Positions 36,091 through 46,285 of a DNA stretch of 64,000 bases are shown here, in pieces. The translations under genes and the position numbers were made by a program. Origin of the DNA: Gammaproteobacteria bacterium (lineage in GTDB: Bacteria; Pseudomonadota; Gammaproteobacteria; Legionellales; Legionellaceae); NCBI GenBank assembly GCA_030428185.1, contig JAUICE010000001.1, forward strand, positions 30,232 to 94,231, read 5' to 3'. Numbering within the stretch: the first letter of the stretch is position 1; each line of letters starts with the position of its first letter. The notes below the pieces were generated by a model that had not been told where the DNA came from, did not search any database, and saw only the letters and a list, made by a program, of their open reading frames with translations.

Positions 36091-38010
36091 TTATCGATAG
36101 GCTTTTTCCCACATGACCAAAAAGTTTTCTGCTGAATGACTGAGGTTATCGGTATTACTTCCAAGTTGCTTCATATCCCATAATACAGCAGGTAATAAGC
36201 CGATATGCGCCAGTCCTTTAGTCAGATAGTCTTTAGCATAATCTGGTATATTAGCAGGTTGCTCTCCTTGATTTTGAGCTTGAGAGGCTCTGTTATCACC
36301 GGCACTAGAGCAAGCGTGCGGTCCAAAGCGCGGTACAATTTGCGTGATAAACCCATTAAAATCACTGGCAAAAGCAGTATTAACGCCTTTATCAACGGCG
36401 TATTGATAAAATTGAATGAGTGAACGTACCGAGCCATCACAATTATTGGCAACTTGCTTATCATGTTGAGGCAGATAACTTAACATAGGATTATCGCCTG
36501 TCCTAAGGCCGATGACACCACCAGTTGCCTTAATGCCTTTTAGAATATCTAGAGGTGTATTATGCTCCTTTAGCTTTTTAAGTTCACCTTCTGGTAATAG
36601 TTCACGTATACGGGTATGTGAATTGAATACGGGAAATTGATGATGCTGTGTTTTGATACGCTCTAAAACTTGCTTTTGAGATTTTAGTGACAAGTGAGCG
36701 ATGTCAATTGGCATATGTAGTTTTACCATTTCATCGATTAAGCGCTCACCATCTTTAGTTAAACCAATTTGGTTATGAGTGCCAGTTTTATCGGTGGCAT
36801 AGTCGACGCCAAAATTAAACATCGCTTTAATTTCACCTAAAAACTTAAATACATCATTGTGTAACGCTGCACCTGAGTAGAGAGAATTAACTTCATGCGC
36901 CAATTGTACGCTACGAACGTCAAGTGCATAAAGCTCATGAAGCTGACGGATGAAGTCACCATCACTTTTTGGGAATAGGTTACTTACTTCTACGGCTATC
37001 ATAACGGCTAACTTTCCATTAGCAATCGCACGTCTGGCTTCCCATGGGTCGCGCACCACAACATACCAATCATTATTTTTTGCAAATTCGTGAATCGCGT
37101 TTATTTGTCGCTTGGCCTCTTCCATATCATGACAGGTATAATTTTTATGATGATAGCCACTGGCAACAACAGCTGCGCACAACCATTGATTGTTTACCAC
37201 TGATGCAACCATAAAATTTAAGCCATGCTCATGAGCCTTCTTTAACCAGTCACCTGCGACTTGCTGATGGGAAATATCGTAAGCAGATGGCCAGTCTTTG
37301 AATGATGGATAGCCTTCTTTTAAATCAGAGTGAGAGCCGTAAATATTGATACCAGCAATATTTGCACCATGTCGCCCTAAGTCATTTGCTAAGTTTAACT
37401 CTGGGTGTCCACTTTTATGTGAGCCAAAATACCAACCACCACCGAAAGCGAGATCACCCATTTGATGGACGTGAATATCAGCAAACCCAGTTGCTGTCGC
37501 TTTTGGGCGCGTTTTATTGGGTTTTAGCGGCTCATTTTGAGGTGGCACGTTGAGTTTAATATCATAGGCTAAATCTGTGAGTAGGCCATTGCCATAAACG
37601 TGTAAAGACAAGCGCTTATTAACTAAATGATTGAGTGGAATATGTAGAGTTTCGTTTTTATGCAGAGTTTTACTGCTGATAAAAGTATCTTGTCCAGATT
37701 TATCGGTGGTGCAAATATTAAAATGTGCTTTTCCGGAACCAGAGGTGCCACGTAGTACTAATTCTGCATTATCAAGCCCCATGGGAGTTGCCTGCACATA
37801 GTCGCGACTAAGCTCACTGCGGGCGACACCGGACTGATTGGTTACCAAGCGTCTAGAGCCTACGGTTGCTTGGTTATTGCCATCAGTGGCTTCATAGATG
37901 ACCTGATGTAAGGTTAGACTTTGGTGGGTATCAGCACACTTAGAAGATGCGTAACCACTTGAAATAAATAGTAAAGATATAAAAATAGGCTTGAAAAACG
38001 TCGACAACAC
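36091..38010 (-). CDS. Secreted M19 (membrane dipeptidase)-like metallohydrolase
   Basis: Exported hydrolase of 639 aa. Signal peptide 1-21 (ISSGYASS). An N-terminal beta-rich region (about 25-160) precedes the amidohydrolase barrel. The barrel has GFADIHVHQMG (metal His-x-His), MIAVEVSNLF (bridging Glu), MPIDIAHLSLKSQ and FNSHTRIRE (metal His residues) and ASDFNGF (catalytic Asp), the order expected for peptidase family M19. GRHGANIAGINIYGSH is an insertion. The substrate is probably a dipeptide or cell-wall fragment in the periplasm or outside. It faces the coiled-coil gene tail to tail. Confidence 0.72.
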   Translation of the reverse strand: MLSTFFKPIFISLLFISSGYASSKCADTHQSLTLHQVIYEATDGNNQATVGSRRLVTNQSGVARSELSRDYVQATPMGLDNAELVLRGTSGSGKAHFNICTTDKSGQDTFISSKTLHKNETLHIPLNHLVNKRLSLHVYGNGLLTDLAYDIKLNVPPQNEPLKPNKTRPKATATGFADIHVHQMGDLAFGGGWYFGSHKSGHPELNLANDLGRHGANIAGINIYGSHSDLKEGYPSFKDWPSAYDISHQQVAGDWLKKAHEHGLNFMVASVVNNQWLCAAVVASGYHHKNYTCHDMEEAKRQINAIHEFAKNNDWYVVVRDPWEARRAIANGKLAVMIAVEVSNLFPKSDGDFIRQLHELYALDVRSVQLAHEVNSLYSGAALHNDVFKFLGEIKAMFNFGVDYATDKTGTHNQIGLTKDGERLIDEMVKLHMPIDIAHLSLKSQKQVLERIKTQHHQFPVFNSHTRIRELLPEGELKKLKEHNTPLDILKGIKATGGVIGLRTGDNPMLSYLPQHDKQVANNCDGSVRSLIQFYQYAVDKGVNTAFASDFNGFITQIVPRFGPHACSSAGDNRASQAQNQGEQPANIPDYAKDYLTKGLAHIGLLPAVLWDMKQLGSNTDNLSHSAENFLVMWEKAYR

Positions 38011-38178
38011 ACCTCTCCAAAAAAATCTTTGGTAACGATGCTAACATAAAAGACTAAAAACGCGTAACGGCCTGATTTTTTCTGTTAAGAAAATGGGGCA
38101 CGTTGTTGCCAGTTTGTATTGAACATTAGGTGTAGGATGAGCTGACAATAAAGCCTAGATGGCATAGACTTCTTGGCT

Positions 38179-38213
38179 ATCTACTTGCCGAGCACAAAGC
38201 GCGACAAGTAGAT
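38179..38213. repeat. Inverted repeat between acnA and the M19-like gene
   Basis: ATCTACTTG (38179-38187) / CAAGTAGAT (38205-38213) with a 17-base loop. It lies about 75 bases past the acnA stop. There is no T-run, so terminator function is doubtful. The rest of 38011-38285 shows no gene. Confidence 0.4.
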
Positions 38214-38285
38214 TGTTATGTGGCCGAATTGGCAATCTTTATCTACTCGGCGGGTGTTCTATATGCGTAAGCTATGGCTCTGGGC

Positions 38286-40961
38286 TTAACTCACCAATTG
38301 CCTCAAGACATATTGCAAAATACCGCCGTTTTTGTAATAAGCAAGCTCATTCTCAGTATCAATACGACAAAGTGTTTGCATGCGCTCAGTTCGACCATCG
38401 GTATAAGTAATGGTGACGGGCACAAGTGCTTGTGGTTTTAGAGACTCATCGATATGTACAGAAACTTGCTCAGCACCGGTTAAGCCCAGGGTTTTACGGT
38501 TAACACCCTCAACAAACTGTAAAGGCAATACGCCCATACCAATTAGGTTAGAGCGATGAATGCGATCATAGCTTTCAGTAATCACAGCCTTTACACCCAA
38601 AAGCACGGTACCTTTAGCCGCCCAGTCACGTGAAGATCCTGTTCCATACTCTTTACCAGCAATAACCACTAATGGCGTTTTTTGTTGCATATACTTCATC
38701 GCCGCATCATAAATTGGCATGACTTCCTCAGAGGGAATATGCTTAGTGAATCCGCCTTCGACTTCAGGTGTCATTTCATTTCTAATACGAATATTAGCGA
38801 AGGTACCACGCATCATTACCTCATGGTTACCTCGACGTGAGCCATATGAATTAAAGTCTTCAGCAAGAACCCCATGCTCTTTTAAATAAATACCTGCGGG
38901 ACTATCCGCTTTAATCACACCAGCAGGAGAGATATGATCGGTCGTGATACTATCACCTAAAAGCGCAAGAATGTTGGCTTGCTCTATGGGTTTAATTTCT
39001 GAGATATCTTTAGTTAAACCTTGAAAGAATGGCGGGTGTTGAATATAAGTAGAGGTGTCATCCCATTGATAAGTGCTGCCTTCAGAGACTTCAATAGACT
39101 GCCAAGCATTATCACCTTTAAAGACATCAGCGTATTCACGCTCAAACATAGCTTGACTGACCTTCATGACTTCTTCAGCCACTTCTTTATTACTTGGCCA
39201 AATATCTTTTAGATAAACATCATTGCCATCTTTATCCTGTCCAATTACATCAGTGCTTAAGTTCATTCGGGTCGTGCCTGTGAGTGCGTAAGCAACGACT
39301 AAAGGAGGAGAAGCAAGCCAGTTAGTTTTAACTAAAGGATGCACCCGGCCCTCAAAGTTTCGGTTACCTGAAAGTACGGATGCGACAACTAAGTCATTTT
39401 CTTGAATGGTTTTTGTAACGGGTTCGGGTAATGGGCCAGAGTTACCAATGCAAGTCGTACATCCGTAACCGACGGTGTTGAAGCCTAGCGTGTCAAGATA
39501 CTCTTGAAGACCAGCATGTTTTAAGTAGTCGGTAACGACTTTTGAACCAGGTGCTAAAGAGGATTTAACCCAAGGCTTTCTTGTTAGCCCTAATTGAACG
39601 GCTTTTTTTGCGACTAAACCTGCAGCCATCAATACTGATGGATTGGAGGTATTGGTGCAGCTGGTAATTGCAGCAATGACTACATCACCATGATGCATAG
39701 AAAAGTCTGCATTTACGGCATTAAACGACTGCTCTTTTTCTTTTGATTTACCACTTTCTTCTAAAAATGTATCAAACGCATTTTTTAGTTGCGTGACTTC
39801 CACTCTATCTTGCGGACGTTTAGGGCCAGCGAGAGAGGGAACAACAGTGGTTAAATCTAGGCTTAAGGAGTCAGTAAAGTGAGGTGTTGGGCTATCTGCA
39901 TCATGCCACATACCTTGTGCTTTACAGTAGGCTTCAACCAGCTCAACAGTTTCTTGACTACGGCCAGTTAACGTTAAGTAATTCACGGTTTCTTTATCGA
40001 TAGGAAAGAAGCCACAAGTTGCGCCGTATTCAGGAGCCATATTAGAAATCGTTGCTCTATCAGCTAAAGGCAATTGGCTTAAACCTTCACCATAAAACTC
40101 AACAAATTTTCCAACAACGCCTTTAGCTCGAAGCATTTGTGTAACAGTTAAGACTAGGTCTGTTGCGGTGATCCCTTCATTAAGCTTTCCTTTGAGCTCA
40201 AAACCAATAACATCAGGAATAAGCATAGAGATTGGTTGGCCAAGCATTGCAGCTTCTGCTTCAATACCGCCGACTCCCCAGCCTAAAACCCCTAACGCAT
40301 TAATCATGGTGGTATGACTATCCGTGCCAACAAGCGTGTCGGGATACGCATATAGTTCACCATCACATTCAGAGGACCAAACACTTTTACCTAGGTATTC
40401 AAGATTAACCTGGTGACAAATACCTGTGCCAGGTGGTACGACTTGGAAATTATCAAATGAACTTTGTCCCCAACGTAGAAATTTATAGCGCTCGTGATTG
40501 CGCTGCATCTCAATTTTAGTATTTAGGTCTAGCGCACCTTGATTTGCAAAATTATCCACCTGCACTGAGTGGTCAATGACTAAGTCAACAGGTGAGAGTG
40601 GACGAATAGCACTTGGCTCACCACCTAAAGCAGTCATTGCATCACGCATTGCTGCAAGGTCGACTACGGCTGGAACACCGGTGAAATCTTGCATTAATAC
40701 ACGGGCAGGGCGATAGGCAATTTCGTGAGCCTGATTTTTTTTAGGCTGCCAGTTGGCCAGTGCCTCAATATCTTTTGTGGAAACTGTCTGATCATCTTCA
40801 AAGCGTAATAGATTTTCTAACAATACTTTTAGTGAATAAGGCAGATAAGTAATATGAGGAAAGGTTTTTGATAATTTATTAAGGCTATAATACTGGTATG
40901 ATTGTTCGCCAACTTGTAAGGTATCTTTTGTTTTTAAAGTGTCTTGACCAACTCTAGTCAT
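38286..40961 (-). CDS. acnA: Aconitate hydratase A
   Basis: TCA-cycle 4Fe-4S enzyme converting citrate to isocitrate, 891 aa from ATG 40961, the same length as E. coli AcnA. GGAG lies 9 bases upstream; the longer frame to 41009 lacks a ribosome site. Cluster cysteines are in [10 protein letters not shown] and [26 protein letters not shown] and [10 protein letters not shown] carry catalytic and substrate residues. It may moonlight as an iron-responsive RNA binder like other AcnA proteins. Divergent from the 635-aa gene across about 200 bases. Confidence 0.97.
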   Translation of the reverse strand: MTRVGQDTLKTKDTLQVGEQSYQYYSLNKLSKTFPHITYLPYSLKVLLENLLRFEDDQTVSTKDIEALANWQPKKNQAHEIAYRPARVLMQDFTGVPAVVDLAAMRDAMTALGGEPSAIRPLSPVDLVIDHSVQVDNFANQGALDLNTKIEMQRNHERYKFLRWGQSSFDNFQVVPPGTGICHQVNLEYLGKSVWSSECDGELYAYPDTLVGTDSHTTMINALGVLGWGVGGIEAEAAMLGQPISMLIPDVIGFELKGKLNEGITATDLVLTVTQMLRAKGVVGKFVEFYGEGLSQLPLADRATISNMAPEYGATCGFFPIDKETVNYLTLTGRSQETVELVEAYCKAQGMWHDADSPTPHFTDSLSLDLTTVVPSLAGPKRPQDRVEVTQLKNAFDTFLEESGKSKEKEQSFNAVNADFSMHHGDVVIAAITSCTNTSNPSVLMAAGLVAKKAVQLGLTRKPWVKSSLAPGSKVVTDYLKHAGLQEYLDTLGFNTVGYGCTTCIGNSGPLPEPVTKTIQENDLVVASVLSGNRNFEGRVHPLVKTNWLASPPLVVAYALTGTTRMNLSTDVIGQDKDGNDVYLKDIWPSNKEVAEEVMKVSQAMFEREYADVFKGDNAWQSIEVSEGSTYQWDDTSTYIQHPPFFQGLTKDISEIKPIEQANILALLGDSITTDHISPAGVIKADSPAGIYLKEHGVLAEDFNSYGSRRGNHEVMMRGTFANIRIRNEMTPEVEGGFTKHIPSEEVMPIYDAAMKYMQQKTPLVVIAGKEYGTGSSRDWAAKGTVLLGVKAVITESYDRIHRSNLIGMGVLPLQFVEGVNRKTLGLTGAEQVSVHIDESLKPQALVPVTITYTDGRTERMQTLCRIDTENELAYYKNGGILQYVLRQLVS

Positions 40962-41160
40962 ATGCTTACTCCAGTAAGATGATGATTTTGGTCTGAATGA
41001 TACTAACAATTATCGCTATTTACCATGCATTTTCTATGAGTGCGAACAAAAAGAAATTATTTAAATCTTTTTGGTTAAGTTTAATGCATGTTTGTATGAA
41101 AAAGCTTGAAAAAAAACTAACTGTTTTAAAAAAAATCAGGCAAAATGATGAAAAGAACTT

Positions 41161-43068
41161 GTGCTTATTTGTATGCCTAGCTCAGTAACATTACCTAAGA
41201 TCACACATAGTGAGGCCTTTATAGTTTTAGCGCTTCACTATTTATCGAAAAAAGCTTCCTTACCTGATGATTTATTTGATGCGAATAATCAAACGGAAAT
41301 CGGACAGCGAATTTTGTCTTTATTTCCGAACCAACCGGCACTTGATAACTTTCAAAAACAATCTTCTAAGCCGTCAACGCTTTTTGATAAAGCCATTATC
41401 ATTTCAATCTTATTTAGAGGGTTGTTTGTAACTACTGTGCAGCGCTTAACACATAAGCAGCTAGATACCTATTTTTTATCGCGGTTTAAGCAGGCAATGG
41501 AAGAGATTACTAGGCTCATTTTAAATGGGGCTACTATTAACAATGCATTTGCACAATGTTCAAAAGACTATGGTGTACTTTTAACTGCCAACCAGAAAGA
41601 CTTTGCACCTTATATTGTGGCTACCTTGATGCAGCAAAAAAATCTATCTGCTGAAGATGCTAGGTTTCAAGATATCGGACCTATTCTTATGCCATTTGAA
41701 GATTGTTGGCATCAAAAGGGATTAAATAATTTTCTAGAAGCTATAAAAGATAAACCATCAAGTCTTTCTTTTTTTGATTTAAAACCATTGTGTGAATTTT
41801 TGAATATTGCTTTGACTTTAGATGAAACGCCTATCAGCGAAGGTCAACACCCTCTTTGGGTAACCAGTACAGAGGATGGTTTCTCAGTTTCTCTTGATAA
41901 TGATGCCTACACAAGCGCGTTTAACAAGCAGTTTGCTTCGTATCAATTACGAAGTAATTATTTAGATCCTGATAAAGAAGAAGTACTGGCTGAAAAATAT
42001 TTATTATTGCCAGTGTTTATTGAATACAGTCGTGCATTGGAAACTGGTGAGGATGATTTGAGTTTTCGAATCATCGCTCATAGGCTGGAAGAAAATTTTC
42101 ATGCGAATAGAATGGGCAGCGTTTGTGCACCCATCTCCATACGCTCAAAGTCAATATTAATTGATGATGAGTATATAGAAAAAAAATATTTAGTATCATC
42201 TTATAGCGACTTAATACGAGAGCACTTTTTTAAACAACAGACGATTATTTCACTTGAAAATACAGACTTTTTAAATGACTGGAAGAGCGTACATGTCAAG
42301 GGCGATGAGGACAAGCTTTGTCAACGTTATTATGAAACGTTTAAAGCTCGTTTGTATCAGGATTTTAGAGCGGCTTATGTTATTTACTATAAAGCACTTA
42401 TGGAGTACCTCATTGAAAGTATTTTAGAGACAAAAGAGATACTTTCTATTGAAGCACAAAAGCCACTGTCTGAATTTATTACGCGATTAAAAGCAGAGAA
42501 AACACTTAGTGAAGCAGATAAACTAATGTGGATATCACTGATTGAGCAGTTACTTATTTTGATGCGTAATGGCGTTGAGAACATTGAACTTTTAGATAGA
42601 GCGCTCAATAGATTTAAGAGGTTAAGTAAAGAGTTTTCTATTCGTAAGCCAAGTGGATTTTTTGCTCATAGCCTATCGCATCAAAAGTCGAGGATCGGCC
42701 AAATATTACAACATTTAACTGGAGAGCTAGAGAAACACTTACCACTTATCTCCATGCTAGATAGGCTTAAGCCATACTGTTTAGCACTGGATGGTGAATG
42801 GGCAAGGTGTGAACAAGGGGACTTGTTACAGACTCAAGAAGACATCATGGCGCTTGTCAAAAAGAAGAAATGCCTAGAGGAGTTCTTTGGACGCACACCT
42901 GTAACTGTTTGTGTGAAACAGATACAGGGGGTGAATCTTTATCAAATAGAATTACAAAATGTGTCATTTAAAGTATTAAAATCGCTTTTAGATACAAGAC
43001 GCGCAGAAGAGATCCAATACCCCACTCAGGAGCAAGACGAGACTTATCGCTACAATAAGAGTAATTAA
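41161..43068 (+). CDS. Unassigned 635-aa helical protein, effector-like
   Basis: Not recognised. Soluble, mostly helical, Leu/Lys/Glu-rich, without signal peptide or membrane helices. A possible split lies near residue 240, between an N-terminal helical domain and a middle region with ALETGEDDLSFRIIAHRLEENF. The C-terminal tail is acidic and polar (YPTQEQDETYRYNKSN). The start is uncertain: GTG 41161 or ATG 41173, neither with a strong ribosome site. Its last 81 bases overlap the 3' end of the convergent permease gene; both frames there look used. Confidence 0.58.
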   Translation: MLICMPSSVTLPKITHSEAFIVLALHYLSKKASLPDDLFDANNQTEIGQRILSLFPNQPALDNFQKQSSKPSTLFDKAIIISILFRGLFVTTVQRLTHKQLDTYFLSRFKQAMEEITRLILNGATINNAFAQCSKDYGVLLTANQKDFAPYIVATLMQQKNLSAEDARFQDIGPILMPFEDCWHQKGLNNFLEAIKDKPSSLSFFDLKPLCEFLNIALTLDETPISEGQHPLWVTSTEDGFSVSLDNDAYTSAFNKQFASYQLRSNYLDPDKEEVLAEKYLLLPVFIEYSRALETGEDDLSFRIIAHRLEENFHANRMGSVCAPISIRSKSILIDDEYIEKKYLVSSYSDLIREHFFKQQTIISLENTDFLNDWKSVHVKGDEDKLCQRYYETFKARLYQDFRAAYVIYYKALMEYLIESILETKEILSIEAQKPLSEFITRLKAEKTLSEADKLMWISLIEQLLILMRNGVENIELLDRALNRFKRLSKEFSIRKPSGFFAHSLSHQKSRIGQILQHLTGELEKHLPLISMLDRLKPYCLALDGEWARCEQGDLLQTQEDIMALVKKKKCLEEFFGRTPVTVCVKQIQGVNLYQIELQNVSFKVLKSLLDTRRAEEIQYPTQEQDETYRYNKSN

Positions 43069-44202
43069 ACCTTTACCGCCAAATACTTTAAACATTCTAG
43101 ATGTATTAAAGTGAGTGCGCCCAAAGCCGGCCATTAATGCAGGTAACAAGAGTAATAAAATGATACAGAAAAAACCAGCATAACTTAAAGCACGTAGGTA
43201 AATATCAGGCTTTGCTAGAACTATTAATAGTGGTGGAGTAAAAACTAAAAGTAGTAGCATGAGTCCTTGCTTACCATTGCGGGCTAGTTTCAAGCTATCG
43301 GCTAAAAAATCAAAAAGACAGAGAGAAACACCTAAAAATGCCGTCAACATACTGATGCTGCTAAATAGTCTAAATAAATGACCAATAGCTGTTGAGTGCA
43401 CTTTTGTGCCTAAGACTGATGCAAGCTCAGAAGTTGTATGCGCACTTTTCCACAGCTCGTAAAGGCTAGGATGGCCACTTTTAGCGATGACTCCCATAAT
43501 GGCTGCGTTCCAAGCAATGTAGCAAATAAGAGGAAATAGTGAGCCAGTAATCACTAGCGCTTTTAACTTCTTCACATCAGAATGAAAATATTCGCGTAAG
43601 CTTGGAATGATAATAGCAAATCCATAAGCGGTGAACAGCAACATTAATGCAGGCTGTATCTGCCTTACTTGCCCACCTTTTAGTTTTATGACTTCAATAT
43701 GAGGAAAAACAAAAAAGAGTAGTAATATAAAAATACTCATTTTTACATACATAAGAAAACTATTTGTATTGTCGATAGCCTTCATACCAGTAAAGACAAT
43801 CAATGCAAAAATAACGACATATATAATTGTAGTCAGTGACTGAGGTAGCGAGAAATGAACATTAGTTAATAGCGCATGAAACACATCGCCACCACCAGCG
43901 ATATAACCACATAAAAGTGTATACAGTAAAAAAAGATAACAGCTCCAAGTAATAGACTTACCAAAGATGCCAAGAGTCTCTTGTGCCATGGTGACCATGT
44001 TTGCACCAGGGTTAAACCAAAGATTAACCTCTAAAATATATAGTGCTCCGATAAGCATCACTGCCCACGCAAACACTAAAAAAATAAGACTATTCATAAA
44101 TCCAGCTTGGGCTGTGGCAACTGGTAAGGCTAGCATTCCTGCACCAATAGAGGTTCCGATAATCAGCAGTAAACCACCAATAAATTTTTTGGATAGTAAC
44201 AT
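42988..44202 (-). CDS. Aromatic amino acid (Trp/Tyr) permease, copy 1
   Basis: Inner-membrane transporter of the tryptophan/tyrosine permease family, 404 aa with about 11 hydrophobic helices. The signature IGTSIGAGMLALPVATAQAG is in helix 1, with PSLREYFHSD in the middle loop. It is clearly paralogous to the next gene upstream (402 codons, same layout), with LLLLPALMAGFGRTH aligning to the matching segment there. The gene ends inside the converging 635-aa gene. Two tandem copies imply reliance on imported aromatic amino acids, in keeping with an intracellular life; the individual substrates are not known. Confidence 0.9.
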   Translation of the reverse strand: MLLSKKFIGGLLLIIGTSIGAGMLALPVATAQAGFMNSLIFLVFAWAVMLIGALYILEVNLWFNPGANMVTMAQETLGIFGKSITWSCYLFLLYTLLCGYIAGGGDVFHALLTNVHFSLPQSLTTIIYVVIFALIVFTGMKAIDNTNSFLMYVKMSIFILLLFFVFPHIEVIKLKGGQVRQIQPALMLLFTAYGFAIIIPSLREYFHSDVKKLKALVITGSLFPLICYIAWNAAIMGVIAKSGHPSLYELWKSAHTTSELASVLGTKVHSTAIGHLFRLFSSISMLTAFLGVSLCLFDFLADSLKLARNGKQGLMLLLLVFTPPLLIVLAKPDIYLRALSYAGFFCIILLLLLPALMAGFGRTHFNTSRMFKVFGGKGLITLIVAISLVLLLSGVLDLFCASCI

Positions 44203-44287
44203 TGGATTGTTTCATACGATAAAATGTAATCGTACAGTGTACTTTAAGCTCAAATTTTGTTCAAGAATAATCGAGCCGTATGTTTTT

Positions 44288-44311
44288 ATCCCCCTGTCCT
44301 TTCATAATGTT
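44288..44311 (+). repeat. Solitary repeat tip supplying the stop of the second permease
   Basis: TATCCCCCTGTCCTTTCATA followed by ATG matches the terminal consensus. Read on the minus strand it gives the TGA stop (44302-44304) of the permease gene. Confidence 0.7.
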
Positions 44312-45507
44312 GTTATTGCAATGACAATAAGTGTGAGGGCAGTGATTAGGGTAAATAATAGTAGCGCTTTACCGCCTTTTAGCCGATATTCAGACTTGAG
44401 CTTGAGATGATAGCGAGCTTGGTAGACCATTAAGGCGGGTAACAAAAGCAATAAGATGACACATAGTAGTCCAGCAAAACGAATAGCGTATAGATATGCG
44501 TCTGGATAAGCTAAAACAATCAGGGTTGGTGGTAAGAAGGTTAACAGAAATACAAATCCTCCATGCACGCCTTTTTTACCAAGATTAAGACCATCGGCAA
44601 TAAAGTCAAATAGTCCAATACTCACAGCTAAAAAGGCTGTTAGTAGACAAACAATACTAAATCCTCTGAAAAATTCAGTGATCAAATGATTATGTGTTGC
44701 CTGTTGGAGCTTATCTGTAAATGTTGATGTGAGCGTTTTACTCGTGAGTATGATATTAAAATCTTCTAAATTAATAACCCCTAGAATGACGGCATTCCAA
44801 GCAATATAGCAAATTAAGGGGATAAACGAGCCGATGATAATAATTTTTCTAAGTTTTGGAATATCATCGGCAAAGTAATCTCTTAAGCTTGGTACAATGG
44901 AACCAAAGCTAAATGAGGTGATTAAGACCATCATCGCGCTAGTAATGGCTTTAACATGATGACTTTTGAGGTAGGTAACAGAGATATGTGGTGCAATTAA
45001 TAAGACTAAAATAAAATAAATACCGAGTTTAATAAACATCAAGCCACGATTGAAATAGTCAACGAGTACTATGCCTAAGTAAACAATTGTCCCTAGTGCG
45101 CAGACGTAAGCAATAATACTAACGGTTTTAGGAAGGTAAATACCAATGAGTCGTGCACTGGCATACATGACATCACTGCCGCCAGAAATATAGGCTGATA
45201 AAAGCGTATAGAGCAGAGAAAGGTAACAAAACCACGCTATGAACATGCCAGGCTTTCCAAGAGTTAGTTTTGCCATGGAAATGATATTCGCCCCTTGAGG
45301 CAAATATAGACTTGCTTCAAGCAAGAGTAGTGCACCCAAGGTCATGACAAGCCAGCTTGCAAATAAAAAAAGGGTTGAATCAATAAAGCCAGTGCTAGCA
45401 AGACTCACAGGTAACACAAGCATACCACCACCGATGGAGGTGCCAACTACCAGTAATATGCCACCAATTAAGCGCGTATCAATGCGTATTTTTGTTAGGT
45501 GCTCCAT
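44302..45507 (-). CDS. Aromatic amino acid (Trp/Tyr) permease, copy 2
   Basis: Paralogue of the neighbouring permease, 401 aa with about 11 membrane helices and the same IGTSIGGGMLVLPVS signature and PSLRDYFADD loop. Its start overlaps the end of the OmpA-like lipoprotein gene by 13 bases, and the first permease follows after about 100 bases, so the three genes probably share a transcript. The stop codon lies in a repeat tip, and the C-terminus is about six residues shorter than in copy 1. Confidence 0.9.
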   Translation of the reverse strand: MEHLTKIRIDTRLIGGILLVVGTSIGGGMLVLPVSLASTGFIDSTLFLFASWLVMTLGALLLLEASLYLPQGANIISMAKLTLGKPGMFIAWFCYLSLLYTLLSAYISGGSDVMYASARLIGIYLPKTVSIIAYVCALGTIVYLGIVLVDYFNRGLMFIKLGIYFILVLLIAPHISVTYLKSHHVKAITSAMMVLITSFSFGSIVPSLRDYFADDIPKLRKIIIIGSFIPLICYIAWNAVILGVINLEDFNIILTSKTLTSTFTDKLQQATHNHLITEFFRGFSIVCLLTAFLAVSIGLFDFIADGLNLGKKGVHGGFVFLLTFLPPTLIVLAYPDAYLYAIRFAGLLCVILLLLLPALMVYQARYHLKLKSEYRLKGGKALLLFTLITALTLIVIAITTL

Positions 45508-46157
45508 TGAATTTCAACGCGACGGTTAAAGGCTGAGCCACGAATCAGCTGATTATTACCAATAGAGAATTTATCTCCATATCCTGCAGCGTGTAAGTTT
45601 TTCCTAGAAATACCTCTTGCCCATAAAAAAGCCATCATACTTTTAGCTCTATTTTGACTTAGGGCGCGTTTATGTGCATTGGAGCCGACATCATCTGTAA
45701 ATGCGCTAACAAAAATATCTTTTTCATCAAAACAATGAATAAGCTCTACAACCATATCTAGTACCGGATAGCGTAGATCATTTAAGCGCTCAGTATCAAA
45801 AACATAGTAAAGATCAGTAGGTATGAGAATAGTAATCCGGTGTCCTTCATTTATGATTTGAATGCTTTCTTTTTCTAATGCTTTGATAATAAATTTCTTG
45901 TTATGAAGATAGTTAGTACGGCTAAACACTTGTTCATGGGGGGGGCTATAGTTAGTGTTTCTGGTTGATTTAGTGTGGAATGCAAAGCCCTTACTTGTAG
46001 TAGCCACCTCTTTATCATCTTGCTCTAGGGGACGGTTATTGCTTTCGTGATATTTATCACTAGGCATTAAGGCTTGTTTATCATCAGTAGTCAGGATTTG
46101 ATGGCAAGCGCTTAAACAATATGTAGAGAGAACAAGTAAGCAAAAAAGTTTTTTCAT
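45495..46157 (-). CDS. OmpA-family lipoprotein
   Basis: Outer-membrane lipoprotein with a peptidoglycan-binding OmpA-like domain, 220 aa. The lipobox LSAC puts the lipidated Cys at position 18. A low-complexity polar linker runs to about residue 90. The OmpA-like domain (about 100-220) has FDTERLNDLRYPVL, SAFTDDVGSNAHKRALSQNR (peptidoglycan-contacting Asp and Arg) and GYGDKFS...NRRVEI. Similar lipoproteins serve type VI and type IVB secretion (TssL-associated, DotK/IcmN); here it sits 2.3 kb from tssJ, on the other strand, so a link is only possible. Confidence 0.85.
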   Translation of the reverse strand: MKKLFCLLVLSTYCLSACHQILTTDDKQALMPSDKYHESNNRPLEQDDKEVATTSKGFAFHTKSTRNTNYSPPHEQVFSRTNYLHNKKFIIKALEKESIQIINEGHRITILIPTDLYYVFDTERLNDLRYPVLDMVVELIHCFDEKDIFVSAFTDDVGSNAHKRALSQNRAKSMMAFLWARGISRKNLHAAGYGDKFSIGNNQLIRGSAFNRRVEIQWST

Positions 46158-46285
46158 AATGGATTTTGAACAAAATAGTCTATGGACATCCTACCGTAAA
46201 TTTAGATTAAGCTAAATAGTTCTCAAAAAGATCAACTCTTTCTTTTCACCATGTCACGAGCAAGGATTGACCTAAGAATAGGTAT

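Noticed and set aside
38213..38410. 65-aa plus-strand ORF over the acnA 3' end
   Set aside because: Mostly antisense to acnA, no ribosome site; a shadow frame.
40997..41188. 63-aa plus-strand ORF in the acnA upstream region
   Set aside because: No ribosome site, no recognisable family, and it overlaps the start of the 635-aa gene; composition looks like AT-rich intergenic DNA.
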